64,000 nucleotides of DNA from Microbacterium atlanticum. Lineage in GTDB: Bacteria > Actinomycetota > Actinomycetes > Actinomycetales > Microbacteriaceae. The stretch covers positions 62,001 through 126,000 of the forward strand of contig NZ_CP063813.1 of NCBI RefSeq assembly GCF_015277815.1, written 5' to 3'. Positions 45,084-52,355 of this stretch are shown piece by piece (the first letter of the stretch is position 1; the number at the start of each line of letters is the position of its first letter). The position numbers were made by a program, and so were the translations under genes. The notes beneath the pieces were generated by a model. That model made no database searches. It saw nothing but the letters and a program-made list of their open reading frames with translations, and was not told where the DNA came from.

Positions 45084-45281
45084 TCAGGCTTGGGACGAAG
45101 AGACGGGCGAGGTCTCGTCCTCGTCTTCGTCGTTGTACTGGTCGGCCCACTTGTCGACGTACTCGTCTTCACTGTGGTGACCGAGCTCGCGCTCGAGTGC
45201 GGAGTAGTTCACGCTGTACGTGTCGTACTTCAGCTCTCGGGCGATCTTGGTGTGCTTCGCCTTCTGACGGCCACGCCCCAT
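45084..45281 (-). CDS. DUF3073 family protein, 65 aa
   Basis: The N-terminus MGRGRQKAKHTKIARELKY is the hallmark of DUF3073, a small actinobacterial protein with a basic head and an acidic tail (NDEDEDETSP). Function unknown. ATG 45281 is preceded by a GAGGGGG ribosome site. The 165-bp spacer to the next gene holds divergent regulatory DNA with TACTCT/TATCCT-like boxes but no further gene. Confidence 0.93.
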   Translation of the reverse strand: MGRGRQKAKHTKIARELKYDTYSVNYSALERELGHHSEDEYVDKWADQYNDEDEDETSPVSSSQA

Positions 45282-45446
45282 GCGAGACCCCCTCATTTGA
45301 GTTGCGGGTTTCTGCGGGCTTTTCCGCCGCGCCACCCGGGCATTCACGAATCCGGCTTCGAACCGGTAAGAGTAGCATTCAGGATAACACGGAGCCCCCT
45401 GGCCCGGCTGTCCCGGGGCCCGGCGGTGCGGGAGGAGCGCGGACGT

Positions 45447-45986
45447 ATGACTGACGAGGCATCCGAGCCGGAGGTCGACGCCAGGAGTGATGCGAGCCTG
45501 CGCGGAGCGGTGATCGCCGGAGTGATCCCCGACCAGTCCCCGCGCGTGCTCAAGGAGGCCGTGCGCTACGCCCGGCTGCTGCAGGCGCCGCTGGTCGTGG
45601 TCCACGTCGACGTCACCCGGTTCGTGACGTACGAGGACCCCGACGGGTACGTGCACTCGGCGCCCATCGACATGAACATCGCGGCGGGCGAGGGGGAGCT
45701 GACGAAGGTGCAGGATGCCGCGGCATCCGTCCTCGCCGACTCCGACGTGGACTGGACCGTCCGCCAGCTCGTCGGCGATCCGGCGATGGCCATCAAGCAC
45801 CTCGCCGAGGACATCGACGCCCGGCTGCTGGTGGTCGGCACCCGCAAGCGGGGCTTCGGCGAGTCCGTGCGCGAGTTCTTCACCGGCTCGGTCGGCGCCC
45901 GTCTCGCCCATCGCCAGCATCGCCCCATCCTCGTGGTGCCGCTCGGCGAGCCGGTGCCCGACGACGAGGAGATCTGGCCCGCCTGA
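45447..45986 (+). CDS. Universal stress protein (UspA family), 179 aa
   Basis: One Usp domain. GAVIAGVIPDQSPRVLKEAVRYARLLQAPLVVVHV is the N-terminal strand-helix-strand. GTRKRGFGESVREFFTGSVGARLAHRQHRPILVVP has the ATP-binding Gly pattern, so a nucleotide-binding member is likely. ATG 45447 has GGAGGAG 9 bp upstream. Divergent from the DUF3073 gene. Confidence 0.92.
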   Translation: MTDEASEPEVDARSDASLRGAVIAGVIPDQSPRVLKEAVRYARLLQAPLVVVHVDVTRFVTYEDPDGYVHSAPIDMNIAAGEGELTKVQDAAASVLADSDVDWTVRQLVGDPAMAIKHLAEDIDARLLVVGTRKRGFGESVREFFTGSVGARLAHRQHRPILVVPLGEPVPDDEEIWPA

Positions 45987-46044
45987 CCGCGGCGCTCGCC
46001 TCCCTGCGCCCTCGCGGGGAGGGCGCAGGGACGGATGCCTCGGC

Positions 46045-46653
46045 TCAGCCGCGCAGCGCGCGCGTCACGTCGCGGGCGACGCGGTCGAGTTCGCTCGCGA
46101 CCTGGTCGACGACCGTGGCGGCGAGCTCCCCGCCGCGCGCGACGTGGACGCGGACATCGCCGCGCAGCGTGGCGCGGAACTCGTTGACGAGGGCGTCCAG
46201 GCGCTGCAGCTGCTCGCGGCTGCGCACGCGGGGGTCGTCCTCGCGCGGCTGCTGCGGCGTGGTCTCGCGCTCTTCGCGGGAGGCGGCGGCGAGATCGGCG
46301 CGCAGGCTCTTCATCGCCTCGCGCACGCTGCCGCGCACCTCTTCGGCAATGAGCCGCACCGAGTCGGCCAGTCCCGCCTCGATGCCCTCGAGCTCGCCCG
46401 CGCGGGCCTGGACCTCGGCGTGGCCGGCCTCGGTGATCGCGTAGACGGTCTTGCGGCCGTCGACGGTCTTGGTCACGAGACCCTCCTCTTCGAGCTTCGC
46501 CAGACGCGGGTAGATGGTGCCGGCGCTGGGGGTGTACGTGCCCCCGGTGCGGTCCGACAGGGCCTGCATGATGTCGTAGCCGTGGCGCGGCCCCTCGTCG
46601 AGCAGGTTCAGCAGGTACAGGCGCAGGTCGCCGTGGGAGAAGACCGGAGCCAT
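46045..46653 (-). CDS. PadR-family transcriptional regulator, 202 aa
   Basis: Winged helix typical of PadR (LRLYLLNLLDEGPRHGYDIMQALSDRTGGTYTPSAGTIYPRLAKLEEEGLVTKT, then RKTVYAITEAG) and a long helical C-terminal half with an internal disordered stretch (EERETTPQQPREDDPR). Its ATG shares one base with the stop of the DUF4097 gene (TGATG), so the two are coupled. The two ATATAT-centred palindromes upstream of DUF4097 are the likely operators, giving feedback control. Confidence 0.92.
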   Translation of the reverse strand: MAPVFSHGDLRLYLLNLLDEGPRHGYDIMQALSDRTGGTYTPSAGTIYPRLAKLEEEGLVTKTVDGRKTVYAITEAGHAEVQARAGELEGIEAGLADSVRLIAEEVRGSVREAMKSLRADLAAASREERETTPQQPREDDPRVRSREQLQRLDALVNEFRATLRGDVRVHVARGGELAATVVDQVASELDRVARDVTRALRG

Positions 46654-47687
46654 CACAGCTCCTCTCGGTCGGTGCGGGTCTCGGCCGGCGCCGGGGCGTC
46701 GCCTCCGAACGGGGTCTGCGCGGTCGGGGTCGCGTCCTGCGCTGACGCCGGGCCCGCGGGCTGCGTCGACGCCGGCTCTCCAGTCGACGCCGTCGACGCG
46801 GTTGATGACGCCGACGCCGACTCCGGCGCCGAGCCGACAGCGGCAGCGGCGGAGGCATCCGTCACCTCTCCGGACGCGCGGCGCAGCACGGTGATGTCGC
46901 CCGAGACGCTGTGGGCGCGCACGTCGGCGAAGCTGCCGCTGAGCTCGCCCACCGAGCCGGCGTAGTTCGTCGTCGGGCCGGTTCCCTGACCCGAGCGCAC
47001 GACGCCGTCGATCTGCACGCGGCCGCTGACGCTGCGGATGACGTAGTTCGCCGGGTAGCCCTCGTCCAGCCGCACGGTCGAGCTGCCGCTGACGGTGTTG
47101 AGCCCGACCGAGACGATGTCGCCGCTCGAGTCGACGAGCACGGAGCCCGACACGGTGTCGACGGTGGCCTTGCGCAGCGACCCGGTCGCCGCGACGTCTC
47201 CCGACACGCTGTTGGCGTTGAGGCCGCCGACGAGGCCGCGCACCTGCACGTCGCCCGAGACGGCGTTGACCGAGAGGTCGCCGGTGAGGCCGTCGACGAT
47301 GATGTCGCCCGACACGGTGTTGAGCGAAGCGCCGGCCTGCAGGCCCGAGACGAGCGCGCTCGCGCTCACGACGCCGAGGTTGAGGGCGACGTCGCGGGGG
47401 ACCGCGACGCTGATCTCGGCCTTGGGGCCGCCGGCGCCGAAGTTGCGGAACACCTCGAGGAAGTTGTCCCAGCGCAGCTGCGGGTGGTCGATCTCGACGC
47501 GGTCGTCGGTGACCTCGATGCGGAGGTCCTTCACCGTGACGTCGTGCACCTCGATGCGGACGCCCGGCTCGTCGTGGGCGATGACGTCGACCTGGCCGCC
47601 GACGAGGCCGACCTTGAGTGCGCGGATGCCTTCGATGTCGATCACGCGTGTCTCGCCCGGGTGGATGATCCACTTCTCCAGGGTCAT
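46653..47687 (-). CDS. DUF4097 beta-solenoid protein, 344 aa
   Basis: About ten repeats of the type NTVSGDI, SVNAVSGDV, NANSVSGDV, DTVSGSV and RSVSGRV form a right-handed beta-solenoid (residues 110-270), as in DUF4097 adhesin-like proteins. The last 70 residues are Ala/Ser/Thr/Pro-rich and disordered. No signal peptide or anchor is seen, so a cytoplasmic or peripheral role is likely. ATG 47687 has GGAG 8 bp upstream. It is first in an operon with padR. Confidence 0.88.
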   Translation of the reverse strand: MTLEKWIIHPGETRVIDIEGIRALKVGLVGGQVDVIAHDEPGVRIEVHDVTVKDLRIEVTDDRVEIDHPQLRWDNFLEVFRNFGAGGPKAEISVAVPRDVALNLGVVSASALVSGLQAGASLNTVSGDIIVDGLTGDLSVNAVSGDVQVRGLVGGLNANSVSGDVAATGSLRKATVDTVSGSVLVDSSGDIVSVGLNTVSGSSTVRLDEGYPANYVIRSVSGRVQIDGVVRSGQGTGPTTNYAGSVGELSGSFADVRAHSVSGDITVLRRASGEVTDASAAAAVGSAPESASASSTASTASTGEPASTQPAGPASAQDATPTAQTPFGGDAPAPAETRTDREEL

Positions 47688-47716
47688 GACTGATTCTCCT
47701 GCCTATCGGGGTGGAA

Positions 47717-47769
47717 TCGCGATATATCGCGTGCAGGCAGGATAACACGATATATCGCGACTCTGTCAA
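47717..47769 (-). promoter_or_regulatory. Double PadR operator in the DUF4097-padR promoter
   Basis: On the minus strand TTGACA (47764-47769) and TATCCT (47739-47744) form a promoter with a 19-bp spacer. CGATATATCG (47748-47757) lies in the spacer, and the perfect 14-bp palindrome CGCGATATATCGCG (47718-47731) lies just after the predicted start. Centres are about 28 bp apart. Confidence 0.82.
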
Positions 47770-47798
47770 GCCTGCGCCGGTCGGGCGGATACCGCCGC

Positions 47799-47829
47799 TT
47801 GACCTTGACGCAACGTCAACCTTTAGTGT
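47799..47829 (+). promoter_or_regulatory. MerR-type promoter of the TipA-like gene
   Basis: TTGACC (47799-47804) and TAGTGT (47824-47829) are separated by 19 bp, the stretched spacer used by MerR activators. The inverted repeat TTGACG-CAA-CGTCAA (47805-47819) fills the spacer. Autoactivation is the expected mode. Confidence 0.75.
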
Positions 47830-47866
47830 GATCAGCGACGCCCACGACCGACGAGAGGAGACGGCC

Positions 47867-48646
47867 ATGGCGGACCAGGAGTGGTCGATCCAGCAGATCG
47901 CGAAGCTCGCCGGCACGACGAGCCGCACGCTGCGCCACTACGACGACATCGGTCTGCTCGCGCCGTCGAGCGTCGGTCAGAACGGCTACCGCTACTACGA
48001 CCAGGGCGCGCTCGTGCGGCTGCAGCGGATCCTGCTGCTGCGCGAGCTCGGACTGGGGCTGCCGCAGATCGGGGAGGTGCTCGACCGCGAGGCGTCCGAG
48101 GCACCCGCGCTCGAGAGCCACCTCGCGTGGCTGCGGCAGGAGCAGGACCGGCTGGCGCGGCAGATCGCGTCGGTCGAGAGCACGATCAGCGCATTGAGGG
48201 GAGGTGAACGACTGATGGCAGAGAACATGTTCGACGGCTTCGACCACACCCAGTACAAGGAGGAGGTCGAGCAGCGCTGGGGCAGGAAGGCCTACGCCGA
48301 CAGCGACCGCTGGTGGCGCTCGATGAGCGCCGACGAGAAGGCAGCGTGGCAGGAGCGCGTCTCCGACCTCGGTCGCGACTGGATCGCGGCGGCGGAGGCG
48401 GGCATCGCGCCCGACGGCGACGAGGCGCAGGCGCTCGCGAAGCGTCACGTGGAGTGGCTCACCGGCATCCCCGGCACGCCCGCGGCGACGCCGGGCGGCG
48501 ACGTGAAGGGCTACGTCCTGGGCCTCGGAGAGATGTACGTCGCCGATCCGCGCTTCGGCGCGAACTACGCGACGAGCGCGGGAGGCACCGCAGGCGCGGA
48601 GTTCGTCCGCGACGCGCTCCGCGTGTACGCGGAGGCGAACCTGTAG
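47867..48646 (+). CDS. TipA-like MerR regulator (HTH plus TipAS domain), 259 aa
   Basis: The MerR HTH (WSIQQIAKLAGTTSRTLRHYDDIGLLAPS) and coiled-coil dimer helix (75-110) are followed by a TipAS-like helical ligand domain (117-259). ATG 47867 has GAGGAG 6 bp upstream. Inside the gene, GGAGGTGA precedes an in-frame ATG at codon 117, so a separate 143-aa TipAS-like protein is probably also made, as in Streptomyces lividans tipA. The ligand domain has no cysteine, so covalent thiopeptide capture as in TipA is unlikely; the ligand is unknown. Confidence 0.92.
   Translation: MADQEWSIQQIAKLAGTTSRTLRHYDDIGLLAPSSVGQNGYRYYDQGALVRLQRILLLRELGLGLPQIGEVLDREASEAPALESHLAWLRQEQDRLARQIASVESTISALRGGERLMAENMFDGFDHTQYKEEVEQRWGRKAYADSDRWWRSMSADEKAAWQERVSDLGRDWIAAAEAGIAPDGDEAQALAKRHVEWLTGIPGTPAATPGGDVKGYVLGLGEMYVADPRFGANYATSAGGTAGAEFVRDALRVYAEANL
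48200..48217 (+). promoter_or_regulatory. Internal ribosome binding site and start for a TipAS-like short protein
   Basis: GGAGGTGA (48200-48207), a full match to the 16S anti-Shine-Dalgarno, lies 7 bp before ATG 48215-48217, in frame at codon 117 of the regulator, exactly where the ligand domain begins. Confidence 0.8.
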
Positions 48647-48670
48647 GCGCACCTCGACCCTGCAGACAGG

Positions 48671-48704
48671 CGGATGCCGCGGCCGACCTTGGCCGCGGCA
48701 TCCG
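48671..48704. terminator. GGATGCC-based terminator after the TipA-like gene
   Basis: A perfect 14-bp stem (CGGATGCCGCGGCC/GGCCGCGGCATCCG) with a 6-nt GACCTT loop, between convergent genes. Confidence 0.78.
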
Positions 48705-48727
48705 TCGTCTTCAGCTGGTGAAGCGGG

Positions 48728-48892
48728 TCAAGCTCGTCGGTTCCCGCTGATCACTCGGAACAGCCACACGATCAGCGCGATGATGCCGACGATGATCGCA
48801 ACCCACAGCAGCCAGTTCAGCGCGGAGTTGAGGCCGCCGACGATCGCGAGAATGATCGCGACGACGATGATGATGATCAGGGCGAGGTTCAT
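48728..48892 (-). CDS. Small hydrophobic membrane protein, 54 aa
   Basis: Two helices (LALIIIIVVAIILAIVGG and LLWVAIIVGIIALIVWLF) and a basic end (RVISGNRRA). The second helix parallels that of the 52-aa protein at 35073-35231, so the two are paralogues of a DUF6131-like group. ATG 48892 has GGAG 8 bp upstream. Confidence 0.78.
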   Translation of the reverse strand: MNLALIIIIVVAIILAIVGGLNSALNWLLWVAIIVGIIALIVWLFRVISGNRRA

Positions 48893-48985
48893 GGGATCTT
48901 CTCCTTCTGCGTGTCCCCTGCATGGTCTGCAACGGATGCCTCCTGGGCACGTCTTCACAGTGGCACCGCTGGGCCCGCGACCCGA

Positions 48986-49062
48986 GGGGGTTGACGGCGT
49001 GTCGGCGCCGGTGATAGCCGAAGCCCTGCCGTTAGGGGCGTCATGCGGGGAAGTCAACCCCC
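48986..49062. promoter_or_regulatory. Spaced inverted repeat with embedded -35-like elements
   Basis: GGGGGTTGAC (48986-48995) is inverted as GTCAACCCCC (49053-49062). On the minus strand TTGACT is followed after 17 bp by TAACGG (49029-49034), a possible promoter for the 54-aa gene. On the plus strand TTGACG faces it, with ATAGCC 17 bp later. The SDR gene also has a closer TAGCGT box at 49086-49091. Confidence 0.5.
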
Positions 49063-49097
49063 GTGAGCGCGCCCCGGGGCACGCCTAGCGTGCCGGT

Positions 49098-49985
49098 ATG
49101 AGTTCATCGTCGCCCCAGGACCCCACGACCGCGCACCACGACGAAGGCTTCCCGGCGCAGGAGCAGGAGCAGCCGGGACTCACCGACCAGACGAGACCCG
49201 AACCCGACCACGGCGAGGAGTCGTATCGAGGATCGGACCGCCTCACCGGGCGTCGAGCGCTCATCACCGGCGGCGACTCGGGCATCGGCCGGGCCGTGGC
49301 CATCGCGTTCGCCCGCGAGGGTGCTGACGTCGCGCTGGTCTACATGCCCGAAGAGGAGGAGGACGGCGAGGACACCGCCCGCCTCGTCTCCGACGCCGGC
49401 CGCAAGGCGGTGACCCTTCCCGGCGACCTGCGCGACGAGCAGTTCTGCGCCGACATCGTCGACCGCTCCCTCTCGGAGCTCGGCGGGCTCGACGTGCTGG
49501 TGCTCAACGCCGCGTACCAGAAGGACCGCGAGGGCATCGACACGCTCGAGACCGAGGAGATGGAGCGGGTCTTCCGCACCAACCTCTTCGCGCAGATCTT
49601 CACCCTGCGCGCGGCCGTGCCGCACCTGAAGCCCGGCGCCTCGATCATCCTCACCACGTCGGTGCAGGCGTTCAACCCCTCGGCGGGGCTGGTCGACTAC
49701 GCGATGACGAAGGCCGCGCAGGTCGCTCTCATCAAGGCGCTGGCCGAGGAGCTCGGCGAGAAGGGCATCCGCATCAACGGCGTCGCACCCGGCCCGATCT
49801 GGACGCCGCTCATCCCCGCCACCGGGTGGGACGAGGAGCGCCTGGCGTCGTTCGGGCAGGACACCCCGCTCGGCCGCGCCGGCCAGCCGGCCGAGCTCGC
49901 CGGCGCATACGTGTACCTCGCGTCCGACCTGTCGACGTACACCTCGGGCGCGATCGTGCCGGTGACCGGCGGAAAGCCGCTCTGA
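49098..49985 (+). CDS. Short-chain dehydrogenase/reductase, 295 aa
   Basis: The NAD(P) motif TGGDSGIGRA (58-67), Ser187 and the catalytic pair Tyr200/Lys204 (YAMTK) are all present, with NAAYQ as the NNAG-like motif. A polar 45-residue N-terminal extension (EEQEQPGLTDQTRPEPDHGEE type) is typical of the YghA/general-stress SDR group. ATG 49098 follows TAGCGT (49086-49091) by 6 bp, so leaderless. Substrate unknown. Confidence 0.92.
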   Translation: MSSSSPQDPTTAHHDEGFPAQEQEQPGLTDQTRPEPDHGEESYRGSDRLTGRRALITGGDSGIGRAVAIAFAREGADVALVYMPEEEEDGEDTARLVSDAGRKAVTLPGDLRDEQFCADIVDRSLSELGGLDVLVLNAAYQKDREGIDTLETEEMERVFRTNLFAQIFTLRAAVPHLKPGASIILTTSVQAFNPSAGLVDYAMTKAAQVALIKALAEELGEKGIRINGVAPGPIWTPLIPATGWDEERLASFGQDTPLGRAGQPAELAGAYVYLASDLSTYTSGAIVPVTGGKPL

Positions 49986-50039
49986 CCGGGCGGTGCAGGG
50001 CCCCGCACCCGGGCGGTGCGGCGACGGAAGGAGCAGGCG

Positions 50040-50306
50040 ATGCCACAGGGACGCGGATCCAATCTCAAGGATCGCGAGCTGTACGAGGAGCTTCGCAAGG
50101 ACGGAGCCTCCAAAGAGAAGGCGGCGCGCATCTCGAACGCGGCCGCCAACCAGGGCCGCAAGACCGTCGGCCGCCGCGGCGCCAACGCGACGAACTACGA
50201 CGACCGGACGGTGCCCGAGCTGCGCAAGCGCGCGAAGGAGCTCGGACTCTCGGGCTACTCGGGCAAGAGGAAGTCCGAGCTCATCGAGATGATCCGGAAC
50301 CACTGA
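50040..50306 (+). CDS. DUF7218-like protein with a Rho-N/SAP-type helical tail, 88 aa
   Basis: GRGSNLKDRELYEELRKDGASKEKAARISNAAA is a conserved start of this small family. The C-terminus VPELRKRAKELGLSGYSGKRKSELIEMIRNH is a Rho-N-terminal/SAP-like fold, which suggests nucleic-acid binding. ATG 50040 has AAGGAG 6 bp upstream. It lies between SDR and topoisomerase IB genes. Confidence 0.88.
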   Translation: MPQGRGSNLKDRELYEELRKDGASKEKAARISNAAANQGRKTVGRRGANATNYDDRTVPELRKRAKELGLSGYSGKRKSELIEMIRNH

Positions 50307-50372
50307 GGATGTGGTCGCCGGGCCCGTCGGCCGATGCGCCGGCGGGACCGGCGGTCAGGGGAGACTGAGCAC

Positions 50373-51377
50373 ATGCCGAAGCTCACGCGTGTGCGTCCCT
50401 TCCAAGACCCGGGTTTCCGGCGCCTGCGTGCGGGAGCGGGATTCCGCTACCTCGACGCCAAGGGCCGTACCCCCGGCGAGCGGCATCTGGAACGCATCCG
50501 GGCGCTCGTCATCCCGCCGGCCTGGCAGGACGTCTGGATCAGCGCCCGCGCCGACGGCCACATCCAGGCCGTCGGCACCGACGACGCCGGGCGGCGGCAG
50601 TACATCTACCACCCGGCATGGACGGCCGGGCGCGACAAGGGCAAGTTCGCCCGCGCGCTCGCGCTCGCCGAGGCGCTGCCGCGTGCCCGCGCCAGGGTCA
50701 CGACGTCGATCCGCCGCGACGACCTCGACCGTGAGCGGGTGCTCGCCGTCGCGTTCCGGCTGCTCGACAACGCCGCCCCGCGCATCGGCTCGGAGCGCTA
50801 CCTCGCGCAGAACGGCAGCCGCGGCCTCACGACGCTCCATCGACGGGATGCCTCGGTCGACGGCTCCGTCGTCACCCTCACGTTCCCCGGCAAGAGCGGC
50901 AAGCTGCAGTACCTCGAGATCGACGACGCCGAGCTGGCGGCGGTCATCGAGCTGCTCGTGCCGGGCCGCCCGCGCTCGCCGCTGCTGGCCTTCAACCGCG
51001 CCGGCCGCCGCGTGCCGCTGACCCCCGCCGAGGTGAACGCCTACGTCCGATCGCTCACCGGTGGAAAGTTCACCGCCAAGGACTTCCGCACGCTGCGAGG
51101 AACGATCCTCGCGGCCGAGGCTCTCGCCCACATCGGCACCGTCGACACCAAGACCGACCTGAAGCGGGCCGAGGTGCTCGCGGTGCGGGCCACGGCCGAA
51201 GCGCTCGGCAACACGCCCGCCGTCGCGCGCGGGTCGTACATCGACCCGAGGGTGTTCGTCCGCTACCGCGAGGGGAACCTCCTGGACCTGTCGCGCACGC
51301 CCGAGTCGGCGATCCGCCAGCTGCTGCGGCCGGTCCGCGGCGAGACCGAGCCGGAGGACGTCGTCGAGGTGGCCTGA
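50373..51377 (+). CDS. DNA topoisomerase IB, 334 aa
   Basis: Poxvirus-like bacterial topoisomerase IB that relaxes supercoils through a 3'-phosphotyrosine. The N-terminal domain (FRYLDAKGRTPGERHLERIRALVIPPAWQDVWI) and the catalytic domain (FTAKDFRTLRGTILAAEAL, then active Tyr289 in ARGSYIDPRV) are complete. ATG 50373 has GGGGAG 9 bp upstream. In the same direction as the DUF7218-like gene with 66 bp between. Confidence 0.94.
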   Translation: MPKLTRVRPFQDPGFRRLRAGAGFRYLDAKGRTPGERHLERIRALVIPPAWQDVWISARADGHIQAVGTDDAGRRQYIYHPAWTAGRDKGKFARALALAEALPRARARVTTSIRRDDLDRERVLAVAFRLLDNAAPRIGSERYLAQNGSRGLTTLHRRDASVDGSVVTLTFPGKSGKLQYLEIDDAELAAVIELLVPGRPRSPLLAFNRAGRRVPLTPAEVNAYVRSLTGGKFTAKDFRTLRGTILAAEALAHIGTVDTKTDLKRAEVLAVRATAEALGNTPAVARGSYIDPRVFVRYREGNLLDLSRTPESAIRQLLRPVRGETEPEDVVEVA

Positions 51378-51450
51378 GCGCACCGCGAGGGCGCGGGAGC
51401 CTGGCCGGGCGCGGCTCAAGCCGGGCGTACGGCGGGAGTAGCGTGGACGG

Positions 51451-51864
51451 ATGCCTCAGCCGGTCGACGCCCGTGTGCTCGGGGTTGTGGTGGCCGGCGG
51501 GGCGGTCGGCGTGCTCGCCCGCGCGGCCGTGATCGTCCCATTGGAGGACCCCGCGGCGGTGCCGTGGGTGACGCTTGGCGTCAACGCGGTCGGCTCGCTG
51601 CTCCTCGGTATCGTCGTCGGATGGCTCGACGGAAGGCGGCCGCTGCTGCGCGCGTTCCTCGGCACCGGAGTGCTCGGCGGGTTCACGACCTACAGCGCGT
51701 TCGCCGTGGCGCTGGCCGCAGGGGCGGCAACGCCGTGGCTCGTCGCGGGGCTGGCCGCGGCATCCGTCATCTCCGGGGTTGTGGGAGCGGTCGTCGGGCT
51801 CGTGATCGGACGCCGGATCGCCGACACTCCCGGCCGCATCGAAGCCGTCGAGGACGCCGAATGA
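51451..51864 (+). CDS. crcB: Fluoride channel subunit CrcB/Fluc, 137 aa
   Basis: A four-helix Fluc subunit with VNAVGSLLLGIVVGW (channel Asn) and GVLGGFTTYSAFAV (Phe-box region). Fluc channels export fluoride as dimers. ATG 51451 follows TAGCGT (51439-51444) by 6 bp. It overlaps the next crcB by 4 bp. No fluoride riboswitch is evident. Confidence 0.94.
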   Translation: MPQPVDARVLGVVVAGGAVGVLARAAVIVPLEDPAAVPWVTLGVNAVGSLLLGIVVGWLDGRRPLLRAFLGTGVLGGFTTYSAFAVALAAGAATPWLVAGLAAASVISGVVGAVVGLVIGRRIADTPGRIEAVEDAE

Positions 51865-52232
51865 CGCCGTGGCTGCTGGTCGTCGCGGTCGCGGGCGGGG
51901 TCGGCGCGGGTCTGCGTCACCTCGTCGACCGGCTCGTCACACCGCGGGCCGGCGCGCGGTTCCCGGTGGGCATCCTCGTGGTCAACGTGTCGGGATCGTT
52001 CGCGCTCGGCCTGCTCACCGGGCTCGGCGCCGCCGTCGCGCCGGAGTGGTCGCTCGCCCTCGGAGCCGGGCTCCTCGGCGGCTACACCACCTTCAGCACG
52101 GTGTCGGTCGAGACGGTGCTGCTCGCCGAGCGGAGGCGGTGGCGGGATGCCGCGCTCAATCTCTTCGGCACGCTCGCGCTCGCCGCGGTCGCGGCCGGAC
52201 TCGGGCTGCTGCTCGGGGCCGCCCTCGCGTGA
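51861..52232 (+). CDS. crcB: Fluoride channel subunit CrcB/Fluc, 123 aa
   Basis: Second Fluc subunit with VNVSGSFALGLLTG and GLLGGYTTFSTVSVETV. Paired crcB genes in Gram-positive bacteria are thought to make heterodimers. The start overlaps the upstream stop (ATGA), so production is coupled. Confidence 0.94.
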   Translation: MTPWLLVVAVAGGVGAGLRHLVDRLVTPRAGARFPVGILVVNVSGSFALGLLTGLGAAVAPEWSLALGAGLLGGYTTFSTVSVETVLLAERRRWRDAALNLFGTLALAAVAAGLGLLLGAALA

Positions 52233-52290
52233 GACCGCCCGTCTCGACGCTCAGGCGGCTCACATGAGAGGTGCATGAAATACTGACAGC

Positions 52291-52308
52291 CGATACATCT
52301 TCGTATCG
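52291..52308. promoter_or_regulatory. Operator-like palindrome upstream of the RND gene
   Basis: CGATAC-N6-GTATCG lies 48 bp before the preferred start. CTGACA (52283-52288) just upstream could be a -35 element. The spacing resembles TetR-type sites. No regulator gene is adjacent. Confidence 0.5.
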
Positions 52309-52355
52309 TGCGGGCTCCCGTATTCGACGCACCACCTCCCCCAGCGAAGGCATCC

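Noticed and set aside
45350..45366. tRNA-like T-arm (CCGG-CTTCGAA-CCGG)
   Set aside because: The flanking sequence does not pair as an acceptor stem, and no D-arm or anticodon arm can be drawn upstream.
51378..51450. Fluoride riboswitch before the crcB pair
   Set aside because: The TAGCGT box lies 6 bp before the ATG, leaving no room for a leader RNA, and no pseudoknot-like consensus is visible.
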